Source of the DNA: Sphingomonas sp. UV9
Lineage (GTDB): Bacteria > Pseudomonadota > Alphaproteobacteria > Sphingomonadales > Sphingomonadaceae
Assembly: GCF_004101245.1 (NCBI RefSeq)
Contig: NZ_SCIN01000001.1
Span: forward strand, 1,130,784-1,194,783
Direction of reading: 5' to 3'
DNA: 64,000 nt
The number at the start of each line of letters is the position of its first letter. Position 1 is the first letter of the stretch. The position numbers and the translations under genes were made by a program. Under the pieces are notes generated by a model that searched no databases, was not told the origin of the DNA, and saw nothing but the letters and a program-made list of their open reading frames with translations. Of the stretch, positions 17,568 through 25,829 are shown piece after piece.

Positions 17568-18407
17568 CTAACGGAGCGTAGAGGCCGGCCGGTTCGCGAG
17601 GCTCCACGATGATGCGGAAGCTCCGCCTTCTGGACTGTTCCAGACCAATCGGAGAACCGCGCTGACGTCGATTGCGATCATGGACTTTGCGCCATCCGCG
17701 CGAGCGAGTTTGCCTGCGTCGGCACCCCATATGAAGCGGTAGTCGTCGCTCTCTCCGACCCGCCAGAAATAGGTCAATTCCTCGGGGGGCGCGACGCCTG
17801 CACTCGTATAGCTCGCTTCGGGCTGCTCGGTGATGGTCACATAGGGATCGAGGTGGCGACGAAATTCCGCGCGCGGCATACCTTGCCACAACTCCATGAC
17901 GCGCAACGTCACCTTCTGCGCGCCATGGATTTCAGCGGTCCACGGCAGGATCTCGGCCCAAAGCTCGTCTTCCATCGAGATATCATCGGCCGCTTCCTCG
18001 GCGATCCGTGGGTGCTTCTCCGGGTCGAAGCCGGGGGCTTCAACTATGTCGCGATACCCGGCGCGCTTCACCCTACGGGCGATCACGTTCCGCTCAATTA
18101 TGTCGAGCGTCCACATGGCCTGAACCTCGTCGCGAGTCGCGCCGCGACCGTCGAAAAACGCGATGGCGTCGCGATAGACCTTGCAGATCGACAGCATCCC
18201 TTTGATGCTGACGCCAAGGATGCGGAGCTGGTTCATGATCGCGGCGATGTTCGCCTCATACCACTCGAACCGCAGCTTGAAGCCAACGCCCGTAGGAGCC
18301 TCGATCGGACGCAGCACACCGCCCCGAACCCAGAACGTCATGACGTCCCTAGTGATTTCAGCCTTGGCCATGATATCGCCGCGTAGAATCGTCTCTCGGG
18401 TTGGCAT
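17568..18407 (-). CDS. MerR-like DNA-binding protein of mobile-island type
   Basis: A 279-residue protein. The first 75 residues resemble a MerR-type helix-turn-helix with wing (ITRDVMTFWVRGGVLRPIEA, GVGFKLRFEWYEANIAAIMN, QLRILGVSIKGMLSI). The remainder, about 200 residues rich in acidic patches (EEAADDISMEDELWAEILPW), has no domain I recognise. ATG 18407 is preferred because AAGGA lies 6-7 bases upstream. It sits next to AlpA, on the same strand, and probably belonged to the same island. The C-terminus (SSWSLANRPASTLR) is unusual and may have been altered by frame change, since another frame remains open past the stop. Confidence 0.6.
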   Translation of the reverse strand: MPTRETILRGDIMAKAEITRDVMTFWVRGGVLRPIEAPTGVGFKLRFEWYEANIAAIMNQLRILGVSIKGMLSICKVYRDAIAFFDGRGATRDEVQAMWTLDIIERNVIARRVKRAGYRDIVEAPGFDPEKHPRIAEEAADDISMEDELWAEILPWTAEIHGAQKVTLRVMELWQGMPRAEFRRHLDPYVTITEQPEASYTSAGVAPPEELTYFWRVGESDDYRFIWGADAGKLARADGAKSMIAIDVSAVLRLVWNSPEGGASASSWSLANRPASTLR

Positions 18408-18489
18408 CGGCCATCCTTGTGTTCGACTGGCTCTCATCTAAGTGACTAAAGATCACTCTACGAACGACGATTTGGAAAGCCGGCGTTTG

Positions 18490-18750
18490 TCACGCTGCGT
18501 TCTGCCAAAGGCTATCGAGCCGCGCGTCTGCTATTGGGCCGTCTTCGCCCGCCGTGCAGCGGTCTAGGTCCCCGTCTTCCATGTCCGGATCGCCTGCGGC
18601 TTGGTCGAGCAATCCAATCAACGCCTCGATCAGATTGCCAATCCGGATGCCTGCTACCGTAAATTCCTCTGGATCAGCCAGCCGCGAACGTCGGCAATCG
18701 GTCCTTGATGGCCCGGCCGGTTGGGGCCGGCGAGACCCACAATCGGACAT
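18490..18750 (-). CDS. Small acidic hypothetical protein
   Basis: The reliable part is GIRIGNLIEALIGLLDQAAG followed by the acidic tail DPDMEDGDLDR, a pattern met in small sphingomonad proteins of unknown function. The only ATG, at 18750, lies inside a copy of the 60-bp intergenic repeat, so the first residues (MSDCGSRRPQ) are probably not original and the true start may be further in or lost. It may be a gene remnant. Confidence 0.4.
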   Translation of the reverse strand: MSDCGSRRPQPAGPSRTDCRRSRLADPEEFTVAGIRIGNLIEALIGLLDQAAGDPDMEDGDLDRCTAGEDGPIADARLDSLWQNAA

Positions 18751-18793
18751 TCACGCGCTCGTCGCCACTTCCCGACTTCAGACACTCGTTCAC
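18734..18793. repeat. 60-bp intergenic repeat, copy A
   Basis: One of five copies in the window with the frame GACCCA-N4-CGG-N-CATT at the left end, a variable middle, and TTCRTTCAY exactly at positions 52-60. The left end contains a GACC-N7-GGAC stem (GGTC in other copies). The segment CTTCAGACACTC is shared with copy B. Confidence 0.7.
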
Positions 18794-19026
18794 CTTTGCG
18801 CCAGGCGCTTTTGGCGTCCGTCTGCCGTCATAGGCGTCCTGACTGGGGGATAACGGACCGTCCGATGTCGGCAGGCGGGCGGCGTTAGCCGACATTGGAT
18901 GACGCAGTTCGTTTCCAGAAAAAGGCCTCTTTATCGAGAACCTTGAGCGACCATGCCGAGCAATCGCGAAGTCGCTGGACACAGTTTTGATGAGCGCCCA
19001 AATTCCAGCAGTATTCGACACTCATT

Positions 19027-19920
19027 ATGGGACCTCAGATGATCCTTCGTTCGATGACCGCGCTCGGATTTGCCGTATTCCTAGGATCGACGGTGGTGGC
19101 AAAGCCGGTGCCGATCGGGCCTGCGGCGGTGCCGTTCAGCATCGGCTCGGTGCGTGCTGTGGCCTTGCGGGACATGATCAACCGCGTTCCGAACGACGGC
19201 AGCGTGTTTGGCAAGAAGGAAGGTCCGGCCGCCGTCGGGGATATATTGCGGCAAGCAGGCGCGCCGACCGACGCGTTATCGCTCGGGGTCGATGCGCTGC
19301 TTGTCCGCATGCCGGGACGTCTGGTCCTCATCGATACTGGCTTGGGACCCAAGGTTGGTGGCGTCCTGATGCAGAGCCTGGCGCTCGCCAAGGTATCGCC
19401 GTCGGACATTACCGACGTCCTGATCACGCATTCGCACGGTGATCATGTCGGCGGGCTGTCGAGCGCTGACGGCAAACTGGCGTTTCCCAACGCGACGATC
19501 CGTATGACGCGCGCCGAATGGGCGTTCATGCAGAGCCAGCCCGGCAATGCAGCGCTAGTCGCGACGATCACGCCCAAGGTCATGCCGTTTGATCCTGGCG
19601 CGGTGGTGATGCCGGGTATCCGTGCGGTACCGCTGTCGGGGCATACGCCGGGCCACAGCGGCTACGAAATCACGGCAAACGGCCAGAAGCTGCTCGACAT
19701 GGGTGACACGGCCCATAGCGCTATCCTGTCTCTCGCCAAGCCCGAATGGATCATCGGCTACGACACCGACGGCGAGCAGGGGCGCCAGCGGCGGACCGCC
19801 GAGTTGGCCAAGTTGGCAGCGAGCGGCGAACATGTGTTCAGCCCGCACTTTCCGTTCCCAGGGCTCGGCCAGATCGTCAAAGCCGGCACTGCTTATCGCT
19901 GGCAACCTGTGAAACGCTGA
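19027..19920 (+). CDS. Exported metallo-beta-lactamase-fold hydrolase
   Basis: A 297-residue MBL-fold protein. The zinc motif THSHGDHVGG is complete, with further ligands in PLSGHTPGHSGYE (His), LLDMGDTAHS (Asp) and FSPHFPFPGLG (His). The N-terminus is a signal sequence (SMTALGFAVFLGSTVVAKPV), so it acts in the periplasm. The family includes lactonases and broad-substrate hydrolases, and relatives of this length are often called quorum-quenching-like without evidence. ATG 19027 is the longest start; ATG 19039 would give a cleaner signal peptide. It converges with the esterase gene 19 bases away. Confidence 0.85.
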   Translation: MGPQMILRSMTALGFAVFLGSTVVAKPVPIGPAAVPFSIGSVRAVALRDMINRVPNDGSVFGKKEGPAAVGDILRQAGAPTDALSLGVDALLVRMPGRLVLIDTGLGPKVGGVLMQSLALAKVSPSDITDVLITHSHGDHVGGLSSADGKLAFPNATIRMTRAEWAFMQSQPGNAALVATITPKVMPFDPGAVVMPGIRAVPLSGHTPGHSGYEITANGQKLLDMGDTAHSAILSLAKPEWIIGYDTDGEQGRQRRTAELAKLAASGEHVFSPHFPFPGLGQIVKAGTAYRWQPVKR

Positions 19921-19939
19921 CGCAGACGCAATGCCGTTG

Positions 19940-20935
19940 TCACAGCACGCCAATGTTATGTAGCCACTGCTTCACCTGACCGGGCCATTCCCGCGAGATC
20001 GGATCGGCCGTGGGCCGCATTCCGAAAGCGTGGCCTCCCTTGGCGTACAGGCGCATATCGACCGGCACGCCCGCATCGCTGAGCGCCAAGGCGTACGCCA
20101 TAGGTTGACGGATTGGGTCTGTTGGGTCATTTATGGCATGAAGGATCAGCGTCGGCGGTGCCTTGGCGCTGATCGTCACCCATGGCTTCAGTTCGAGACT
20201 GTTCCTGCCCTTGCTGTCATCCAGCATACGTGCCGTGTAGGCGACGATTGCAAAGTCCGGCCGAGGTGATTGCCGGTCAGCCGCGTCCGTAAGCGGATAG
20301 GTGCGCGCTACGGTATTGCTCATGCTCGCCGCCAGATATGCGCCCGCAGAAAAGCCGATGACGCCGATCTTGTGAGGGTCAATCCCGTAGGACGCAGCTT
20401 GCTGGCGCATCAGCCCGATCGCTCGCTGCGCGTCTTCCAGACCCAATAGCACCTTCGGCCGCTGACCCTGCGGCCAGCCTTGCGGCACCCGGTATTTGAG
20501 CACCGCGCAGGTCATCCCCTGCTGAACCACCCAATCGCAGATTTCCGTGCCTTCCAGGTCGGTCGCTATGACTTCGAACCCACCGCCTGGCAAAACCAGC
20601 ATGGCGGCTCCGCCATTACGCCCCTTCGGCCGATACAAGGTCATGGTCGGTCGGGTGACGTAGCTCGCCCAATGCCATTTGCGCCCGCCCACGAGCCCCG
20701 TCCCGTTACCGGTCGCCTCGGGGCGATCGCTGGAGTCGGGCTTCGCGAGAGGCATGCTCGCTGGCCAGAGCGGCACCTGAACCCCATCCTTGGCAGGCTG
20801 CCAGATGCCTGCCCGTTCATTCTTGGGCAGGACAACCTTCGAAGGCGCAGTGTCGTTCTTGTTGATCCGCCCGTAGGCTCCACTAGCGATGCCAATTGCG
20901 AGGAGAGAAGGCACAACGAACCGGAACCGCGACAA
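19940..20935 (-). CDS. Exported alpha/beta hydrolase (acetylesterase / BD-FAE-like)
   Basis: A 331-residue serine esterase. It has the oxyanion region LVLPGGGFEVIA, the nucleophile elbow IGFSAGAYLAAS, an Asp in HAINDPTDPIRQ and the catalytic His in LYAKGGHAFGMR. This matches the AxeA/BD-FAE group that deacetylates xylan or other sugars. The start is taken at TTG 20935 because AGGAGA lies 8 bases upstream and a signal peptide (FVVPSLLAIGIASGAYG) follows at once; the longer frame adds about 50 arginine- and proline-rich residues that look non-coding. It may complement the GH5-type enzyme in glycan use, but no shared operon links them. Confidence 0.82.
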   Translation of the reverse strand: MSRFRFVVPSLLAIGIASGAYGRINKNDTAPSKVVLPKNERAGIWQPAKDGVQVPLWPASMPLAKPDSSDRPEATGNGTGLVGGRKWHWASYVTRPTMTLYRPKGRNGGAAMLVLPGGGFEVIATDLEGTEICDWVVQQGMTCAVLKYRVPQGWPQGQRPKVLLGLEDAQRAIGLMRQQAASYGIDPHKIGVIGFSAGAYLAASMSNTVARTYPLTDAADRQSPRPDFAIVAYTARMLDDSKGRNSLELKPWVTISAKAPPTLILHAINDPTDPIRQPMAYALALSDAGVPVDMRLYAKGGHAFGMRPTADPISREWPGQVKQWLHNIGVL

Positions 20936-21029
20936 ACCGTATCTCCTGCTTTGAAGGCACAACCTTACCCGCAAAAGCCCTAAAAAGCACCGAGGGGACG
21001 GTGGCTTCCAAAACCAACTGCTTTCATGT

Positions 21030-21788
21030 TCAGGCACGCCATCCTGTACTCGTATATTCCATTGTCTCCGCCGTTTGCTGCGCAACGGCTTCGTCGAAGA
21101 ATCGCGCGACGACGCGCAATGCGAGGTCGATGCCGGCGCTCAACCCGCCGGACGTGGCGATGCGCCCCGCCTCGACGAACCGAGGTCCGCGCCGCAGCAT
21201 GATTTCGGGAAACGCCTTGGCGAAATTGTCCGAGGCTTTTCGGTTGGTCGTCATCGGGATTCCGTTGAGCAGGCCTGTCTTGGCAAGCTGAAACGCACCC
21301 GTGCAGATCGACATCGTGAGCAACACCTCGCCGTGCGTCGCCTTGATCCAGTCGTGGATCGGAGAGGTGGCACGCGTCGCAGGTTTCGGATAGTCGAAGT
21401 GCGGCACGACCACCACATCGGGCACGGGGGCGTCGTAGACCGTATAATCGGGCACCATCATCAAACCACCAGACGCGCGGACGGGCTTGGCTGTTTCCGA
21501 TACGGTGAACAGTTCAAAAGCCGACACGTCTTGACCAGGGCGATAGGTATCTTGAAATGCCTCCCAGGGGCCGGCGACGTCGATGACCTGAACGCCGGGA
21601 TTAATCGCGAAGGCCACCCTGATTGCGCGTCCCTCGGGCGCAACAAGACGGTCCCGCGTGGTAATGCCTGGCAGGTAGGAGAAGCCGCCGGGTATCGGCT
21701 CGCTTGGAGCGCGCCGAGCCGCTGAGCAGCCAGCGGTCGCAAACGGCGTGGCCAAGAGGAGAGCGGTGAACTGGCGGCGGTGGATCAT
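21030..21788 (-). CDS. DJ-1/PfpI-family protein with lipoprotein or Tat-like signal
   Basis: A 252-residue protein. The DJ-1/PfpI fold is shown by VAFAINPGVQVIDVAGPWEA, the nucleophile elbow LTMSICTGAFQLAKTGLLNG with its reactive Cys, and ATSGGLSAGIDLALRVV. This branch resembles the amidotransferase-like domain of AraC-type regulators but has no DNA-binding domain. The N-terminus MIHRRQFTALLLATPFATAGC carries a twin Arg and a lipobox-like AGC, so it is probably exported and possibly lipid-anchored, which is uncommon for the family. Activity unknown; isocyanide-hydratase-like or chaperone roles are possible. Confidence 0.8.
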   Translation of the reverse strand: MIHRRQFTALLLATPFATAGCSAARRAPSEPIPGGFSYLPGITTRDRLVAPEGRAIRVAFAINPGVQVIDVAGPWEAFQDTYRPGQDVSAFELFTVSETAKPVRASGGLMMVPDYTVYDAPVPDVVVVPHFDYPKPATRATSPIHDWIKATHGEVLLTMSICTGAFQLAKTGLLNGIPMTTNRKASDNFAKAFPEIMLRRGPRFVEAGRIATSGGLSAGIDLALRVVARFFDEAVAQQTAETMEYTSTGWRA

Positions 21789-21865
21789 GCGCTACTCCTA
21801 AGTCCGAACTCGACGACTGGGGGTACGACACCTTCAGATCAGCATCCTCGGTGCCGCAAACTTGG

Positions 21866-22543
21866 TTACAGGCTCCTGCTGGCGATGATCGCGCCGCCGG
21901 TGCCGGCTTGCAACAACAGCGCGGTCCGCAATCCAGCACGTTCGGCGGGCAGCGTGAAGCGTGCGCTCGGCCCGGACCAGCTACCGAGCGCGACGAGCTG
22001 GCGAACGATATTGCGATGGGGGATCGTGCGACCACCATTCTCGCCGGCGCGGATCGGCACGGGGATAGTTCGCGGATCATAGCGGACGAGCCACAAGGTC
22101 CCCTTTCCCACCCCGCGCTGTATTATCGCGGTGCGTCCGTCGCTCACGATCGCCGGCCCCTGGATGCCGCGATCATAGCGTGCGATCGCTGCATCGACGT
22201 CGGCTCGGCGGTTGCCGGTCAGCACACCGCGGCCATTGACGATTACCTGCGGCGTGGCGACGTTGCCTCGGCCGCCGGCCTTTGCGTAGTCCCATTGGCG
22301 CTGCGTGAAGGCGGGGTCGCCGAACGTGTCCTTCCAGCCGAGCCTGTCCCAATAGGTGACCGCAAAGCTGAGCGCGAGCACGTCGGGACGATCGGCGACG
22401 GCATTGGTCACCAGATCCGCCGGCGGGCACGACGAGCAGCCCTGGCTCTGATAGAGTTCGACGACGGTCGGATGCCGCGAATCGGCGGCGAAGGCGGGAG
22501 CGGTCGCAAGCGCCGCGATCGCGAGGCAGGTCAGTCTACGCAC
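21866..22543 (-). CDS. DUF1223 secreted thioredoxin-like protein, last gene of bufferin operon
   Basis: A 225-residue protein with the DUF1223 hallmark VVELYQSQGCSSCPPADLVT, a thioredoxin-like strand with a CSSC motif, followed by ALSFAVTYWDRLGWKDTFGD and TPQVIVNGRGVLTGNR. GTG 22543 has AAGGAGAA 7 bases upstream and begins a signal peptide (VRRLTCLAIAALATAPAFA), so the CxxC acts outside the cytoplasm. It overlaps bufC by 13 bases, making it part of the operon. Its redox-active motif would suit handling of copper or of the cysteines in bufferin peptides, but that is inference. Confidence 0.82.
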   Translation of the reverse strand: MRRLTCLAIAALATAPAFAADSRHPTVVELYQSQGCSSCPPADLVTNAVADRPDVLALSFAVTYWDRLGWKDTFGDPAFTQRQWDYAKAGGRGNVATPQVIVNGRGVLTGNRRADVDAAIARYDRGIQGPAIVSDGRTAIIQRGVGKGTLWLVRYDPRTIPVPIRAGENGGRTIPHRNIVRQLVALGSWSGPSARFTLPAERAGLRTALLLQAGTGGAIIASRSL

Positions 22544-23292
22544 GGAGATTCTCCTTCGATGGCCGTGATCATTCCCTCGCCGATCCATTGCCCCAGCCAG
22601 CGTCCGGCCGCCGCGACGCCCTCCGCTTCGCCGAGGTCGTCGACGAGATACGCGCAAAGATCGGCAAACGGTGCACCCGCACGCGCGCGCAGGATCGCGT
22701 GCACCTCGGCCTGGTCGGTCGTGCGGAACCGCGACACGTCATCGTGTCGCCACACTAGGAATCCCGCGGCCGCGAGCAGCATCGTGGCGGCGGGCGGCCG
22801 GTCTCCGTTGATGATCGCGGACCAGATCGCCGGGGCGTTGGTGCTCACGTCATGGACGTCGAAGGAGGGCACGAACCGCAGGACAGCCCGGTCCCAGTCG
22901 ACGCCCGCCAACCGGGCCGTGTCGAGAACGTCGGCATCCGCGGCGACGAAAGCCTCGGCCAGCGCGAGTTCAAGCGTCGCCAGCTCGGCGACTTCTGGAT
23001 CGTCCGGATACAGTCGGCCGAGCGTCGCGGGCAGGTCGCGTGGATAGGCGTCGAGTGTCCAGCTGCTCGGTGGTACGGCATCGATGTGACACGCGGCGGC
23101 AGACCGGAACGCGGCTTCGCCCAGCCAGTCGCACGTTACCGGAAAGCTCGTCTCCAGACACTCCATCAGCTGCGCGCGGTAGTTGTTCTGATAGACCGCG
23201 AGCCCGGCGCGCATGGCGGGTGCGCTCACGCCTGCCGCATCGCCCGCGTGCAGCCATGTCCGCATGTCGCGTTGCAGATCGATCAGGCTCAT
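22531..23292 (-). CDS. bufC: BufC-like RiPP partner protein (DUF2063, HvfC/BufC family)
   Basis: A 253-residue protein with the DUF2063 N-terminal domain (DLQRDMRTWLHAG, AGLAVYQNNYRAQLMECLET, FPVTCDWLGEAAFRSAAACH) and a less conserved C-terminal half that serves as a recognition domain for the precursor peptide. BufC proteins form a complex with the MNIO enzyme and present the bufferin precursor for cysteine modification. Its ATG region overlaps the end of bufB by 4 bases and its end overlaps DUF1223, so translation is coupled along the operon. Location is cytoplasmic. Confidence 0.85.
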   Translation of the reverse strand: MSLIDLQRDMRTWLHAGDAAGVSAPAMRAGLAVYQNNYRAQLMECLETSFPVTCDWLGEAAFRSAAACHIDAVPPSSWTLDAYPRDLPATLGRLYPDDPEVAELATLELALAEAFVAADADVLDTARLAGVDWDRAVLRFVPSFDVHDVSTNAPAIWSAIINGDRPPAATMLLAAAGFLVWRHDDVSRFRTTDQAEVHAILRARAGAPFADLCAYLVDDLGEAEGVAAAGRWLGQWIGEGMITAIEGESPCVD

Positions 23293-24122
23293 GCCGCCGC
23301 CTTGAGCGCAGGGCAGCCGATGCTTCGTGCCACCGCCAGTTCGGTCAACAGGTCCACGAGCGGCGGAATGGCATCGTCGCGCTCGATCATCGTCGCGACG
23401 GGCCCGAGCCGCGGCATGACATGCGCGTACAGGTCCCAGACCGACGCACAGACCGGCGTATCGTGGGTGTCGATCAGTAGGTCACTGCCCTGGCTGTGCC
23501 CGGCCAGATGAACTTGCCGCACACGATCTGCGGGCACGCCGTCGAGATACGCGACCGGGTCGAACCCGTGGTTGGTCGCGCTGACGAAGACGTTGTTGAC
23601 GTCGAGCAGCAGGCCGCAGCCGGTGCGCGCAGCTACATGATCGAGGAATTCCCATTCGGTCATGTCGGCGCCGGGGAAGTCGATATAGCTCGAGGGGTTC
23701 TCGATCAGCATCGTTCGGCCGAGTGCGTCCTGTGCCCGATCGATGTTGGCACAGACGATATCGAGCGCTTCGGTCGTATAGGGCAGCGGCAAAAGGTCGT
23801 GCGCATTGAAGCCGTCGATCCGGGTCCAGCTTAGATGATCCGACACGAACAGCGGATCGGTCTCCTCGACCAGCGCACGCAGCCGCTTGAGATAGGCCTG
23901 GTCGAGGCCGTCGGCCGACCCGATCGACATCGACACGCCGTGCAGCGCGACCGGATAGCGTTCGCGGACGTCGCGCAGGATGCGGCGCGGCTGACCGCCA
24001 TCGACCATGAAATTTTCCGAGATCACCTCGACGAAATCGACGTCGACCGGGTGTTGCAGAATTTCGGCATAATGCGGCTTACGCAGACCGATGCCGAAGC
24101 CGGAAAAGGGTATGGGTGGCAT
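23289..24122 (-). CDS. bufB: BufB multinuclear non-heme iron oxidase (MNIO, DUF692)
   Basis: A 277-residue TIM-barrel enzyme of the DUF692/MNIO family. Family marks are GFGIGLRKPHYAEIL, DFVEVISENFM, ALHGVSMSIG, SDHLSW, MLIENPSSYI, LLLDVNNVFVSA, QVHLAGHS and DTHDTPV, which together carry the His, Glu and Asp ligands of two or three iron ions. MNIOs modify cysteines in peptide substrates, for example to thiooxazoles in copper-binding bufferins. It lies 69 bases after bufA2, beyond a terminator-like hairpin, and 4 bases overlap bufC. It is the only MNIO in the window, so it may serve both BufA2 and the divergent BufA1. Confidence 0.92.
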   Translation of the reverse strand: MPPIPFSGFGIGLRKPHYAEILQHPVDVDFVEVISENFMVDGGQPRRILRDVRERYPVALHGVSMSIGSADGLDQAYLKRLRALVEETDPLFVSDHLSWTRIDGFNAHDLLPLPYTTEALDIVCANIDRAQDALGRTMLIENPSSYIDFPGADMTEWEFLDHVAARTGCGLLLDVNNVFVSATNHGFDPVAYLDGVPADRVRQVHLAGHSQGSDLLIDTHDTPVCASVWDLYAHVMPRLGPVATMIERDDAIPPLVDLLTELAVARSIGCPALKAAA

Positions 24123-24154
24123 AGTGCGTCTCGCTGCCGGCAGGAAAAAGACGA

Positions 24155-24181
24155 GCCCGGTGCTGCCTCCGCGGACCGGGC
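24155..24181 (-). terminator. Attenuator-like hairpin between bufA2 and bufB
   Basis: On the minus strand GCCCGGT (complement of 24175-24181) pairs with ACCGGGC (complement of 24155-24161), followed by TCGTCTTTTTCC, a U-rich tail. Partial termination here would give more precursor mRNA than enzyme mRNA, as expected for a RiPP precursor gene. Confidence 0.6.
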
Positions 24182-24191
24182 CCGGCGACGG

Positions 24192-24452
24192 TCAGTTCGG
24201 GGCGGTCAGGCTGCCGCCACCGCTCTTGCAGCCCTTGGCGCTCATTTCCTTGAAGCCCTGCCCCTTGCAGTCGTTCTGGCCCTTGCAATCGTTTTTCGCG
24301 GTCTTGCAGTCGGACGTGCCCTTGCACGTATTGACGCCGTAGCAGTGCACCTTGGTGCCGCCCTTGGCGATCGCTGCGGTTGGCGCCGTCGCGCTGATGG
24401 CGATGACTGCGGCGGCGGCGGCGAAGCTGACGCCGTTACGAATGGTGATCAT
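24192..24452 (-). CDS. bufA2: BufA2-type bufferin precursor peptide
   Basis: An 86-residue exported peptide: signal sequence to about residue 29 (VIAISATAPTAAIA), then a core with six cysteines at 37, 43, 49, 56, 62 and 75 in repeated CKG / CK contexts (HCYGVNTCKGTSDCK, CKGQNDCKGQGF). The spacing fits the BufA2 family of periplasmic copper-binding bufferins, whose cysteines are modified by an MNIO before export. A SigF-like promoter lies 43-68 bases upstream and a hairpin lies just downstream. Older annotation would call it a low-complexity hypothetical protein. Confidence 0.85.
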   Translation of the reverse strand: MITIRNGVSFAAAAAVIAISATAPTAAIAKGGTKVHCYGVNTCKGTSDCKTAKNDCKGQNDCKGQGFKEMSAKGCKSGGGSLTAPN

Positions 24453-24494
24453 CGAAAAGTCTCCCTGAGGATGTTGCCTGAATGGCGCCTCCAG

Positions 24495-24520
24495 TTCGCC
24501 GCGATCCCCGTATCGGTTAC
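24495..24520 (-). promoter_or_regulatory. SigF-type ECF promoter for bufA2
   Basis: Reading the minus strand: GTAACC (24520-24515), 16 bases, CGAA (24498-24495). Identical hexamer, spacing and -10 core are found before the sigma gene and bufA1. The -10 lies 43 bases before the bufA2 ATG. Confidence 0.8.
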
Positions 24521-24533
24521 GCCGCGCGCAAAC

Positions 24534-25175
24534 TTACCAGCGCAGCAGGCGCGGCCCGACTAGCGCGCCGAGCGACGCGGCGAGAAGGATGCCGAGCGAA
24601 TACCAGGTCAGCACGAAGATCGCCGACACTTCGGGACAATGCAGGCAGTAGACCGTCGCCGCGAACGCGCCCGCGGCAAGTCCTGCGGCGGCACCGGCTG
24701 CGCGTAGCCGGGTCGGTGCCATCTGACGAAACGACCAGAGCAAGCCGACGAAGATCGGCATTGCGAGCGCCAGCACCAGCCACGGGCATTTCGTCCAGGT
24801 ATGGCCGAGCCACATTGCCAGCCACTCGCTTCGCGGCGTGGTGATCAACTCACCTAATCCAAGCGCAGCCAGCACGAGAACGGGTAACGCGATCAACCAA
24901 AGCCGCCGCAGACTGCCCGGATCGGGTCGTGCAAGGCGTGCCGTGGCATAGATCGCGCCCGCTGACATCGAGATGGTATAGCCCCATTTCATCCAGAAGG
25001 CCTGCCCCTGCATCGCCAGCCACAGATCGGGACGGAAGCCGAGCGTCACGGAGATCAGGAGGATCGACACCACCGCGCCGCCGATCACGCCCAGCGCGAG
25101 CCGCAAGCCGACCGCGTGGCGCCCCACCGGCCGCACTCCGTCGCTGAGCGAGGCGATCAGATCGTCGGTGTTCAT
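24534..25175 (-). CDS. nrsF: NrsF-like transmembrane anti-sigma factor (DUF1109)
   Basis: A 213-residue protein with about six transmembrane helices (LGVIGGAVVSILLISVTLGF, LWLIALPVLVLAALGLGEL and others) and a short cytoplasmic start MNTDDLIASLSDGVRP typical of DUF1109 anti-sigmas. Cysteines at 130 (TWTKCPW) and 177/180 (VYCLHCPE) correspond closely to the two cysteines that, as I recall, make Caulobacter NrsF responsive to heavy metals. ATG 25175 overlaps the sigma stop (ATGA), so anti-sigma and sigma are made together. It should hold the sigma factor at the membrane until metal stress. Confidence 0.88.
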   Translation of the reverse strand: MNTDDLIASLSDGVRPVGRHAVGLRLALGVIGGAVVSILLISVTLGFRPDLWLAMQGQAFWMKWGYTISMSAGAIYATARLARPDPGSLRRLWLIALPVLVLAALGLGELITTPRSEWLAMWLGHTWTKCPWLVLALAMPIFVGLLWSFRQMAPTRLRAAGAAAGLAAGAFAATVYCLHCPEVSAIFVLTWYSLGILLAASLGALVGPRLLRW

Positions 25176-25711
25176 AAGCGTTGCCCTGCGATGCGCGCGG
25201 CAAGCGCCTTCAGTCCGCGATGGACCGATACCTTTACATCGGATTCGCCGATCCCGGCAGCGTTCGCGGCCTCCGATACGCTCGCCCCGTCGATCCGGGT
25301 GGCGCGGATCGCCCGCGCCTGCTTGGCCGGCAAGGTCGACAACAGATCGTCGATATCCATGCGCGCGATGCTCGTCTCTTCGAATCCTTCTGCGACCAGC
25401 ATGTCCTCCAGCCCCTCGATCGGCACGGTGCGCCGGTTGCGACGGAACTGGTCGATCATCTTGTAGCGCGCGATCGCGAACAGCCATGCGGCAAAGACGC
25501 GCTCGCGATCATAGGTCCCGCGGCGGGTGTGTACGGCGATCAGCGTTTCCTGCACGAGGTCCTCGATATCGTCGGAGCCGGCGGACATGCGCCGGCGATA
25601 GAAGCTTCGGAGCAACGGCACGAGCGCACGGAGGAGGGACGCGTGCGCGGCGGCGTCGCCGTCGAGGCCGCCGATCATCCACGCCCGCAACTGATCTTCG
25701 TTCGCTCGCAT
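25172..25711 (-). CDS. sigF: ECF sigma factor, SigF type
   Basis: A 179-residue sigma-70 family factor with region 2 (AHASLLRALVPLLRSFYRRR, DDIEDLVQETLIAVHTRRGT, VFAAWLFAIARYKMIDQFRR) and region 4 (LSTLPAKQARAIRATRIDGA, SVSEAANAAGIGESDVKVSV). It directs transcription from GTAACC-N16-CGAA promoters, of which three are present in this locus, including one 20-45 bases before its own ATG, so it autoregulates. Its partner anti-sigma is coupled downstream. The pairing with bufferin genes matches the Caulobacter SigF-NrsF regulon for copper, cadmium and chromate stress. Confidence 0.9.
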   Translation of the reverse strand: MRANEDQLRAWMIGGLDGDAAAHASLLRALVPLLRSFYRRRMSAGSDDIEDLVQETLIAVHTRRGTYDRERVFAAWLFAIARYKMIDQFRRNRRTVPIEGLEDMLVAEGFEETSIARMDIDDLLSTLPAKQARAIRATRIDGASVSEAANAAGIGESDVKVSVHRGLKALAARIAGQRL

Positions 25712-25731
25712 TCGCGCTCCCCGGCAGGAAG

Positions 25732-25757
25732 TTCGACGGCCTTGTCCGGAAGGTTAC
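25732..25757 (-). promoter_or_regulatory. SigF-type ECF promoter for the sigma/anti-sigma operon
   Basis: Minus strand: GTAACC (25757-25752), 16 bases, CGAA (25735-25732), with TGT before the hexamer as at the bufA1 promoter. The predicted transcript begins only about 14 bases before the sigma ATG. Confidence 0.8.
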
Positions 25758-25803
25758 ACGATTAACGGCGATCACATAAAAAAAGTCCGGCGTAACTACC
25801 CGT

Positions 25804-25829
25804 GTAACCAAGCCCATAGTGTCCGCGAA
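25804..25829 (+). promoter_or_regulatory. SigF-type ECF promoter for bufA1
   Basis: GTAACC (25804-25809), 16 bases, CGAA (25826-25829). It is back to back with the sigma promoter, 46 bases separating the two hexamers. The transcript would have a leader of about 95 bases before bufA1. Confidence 0.8.
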
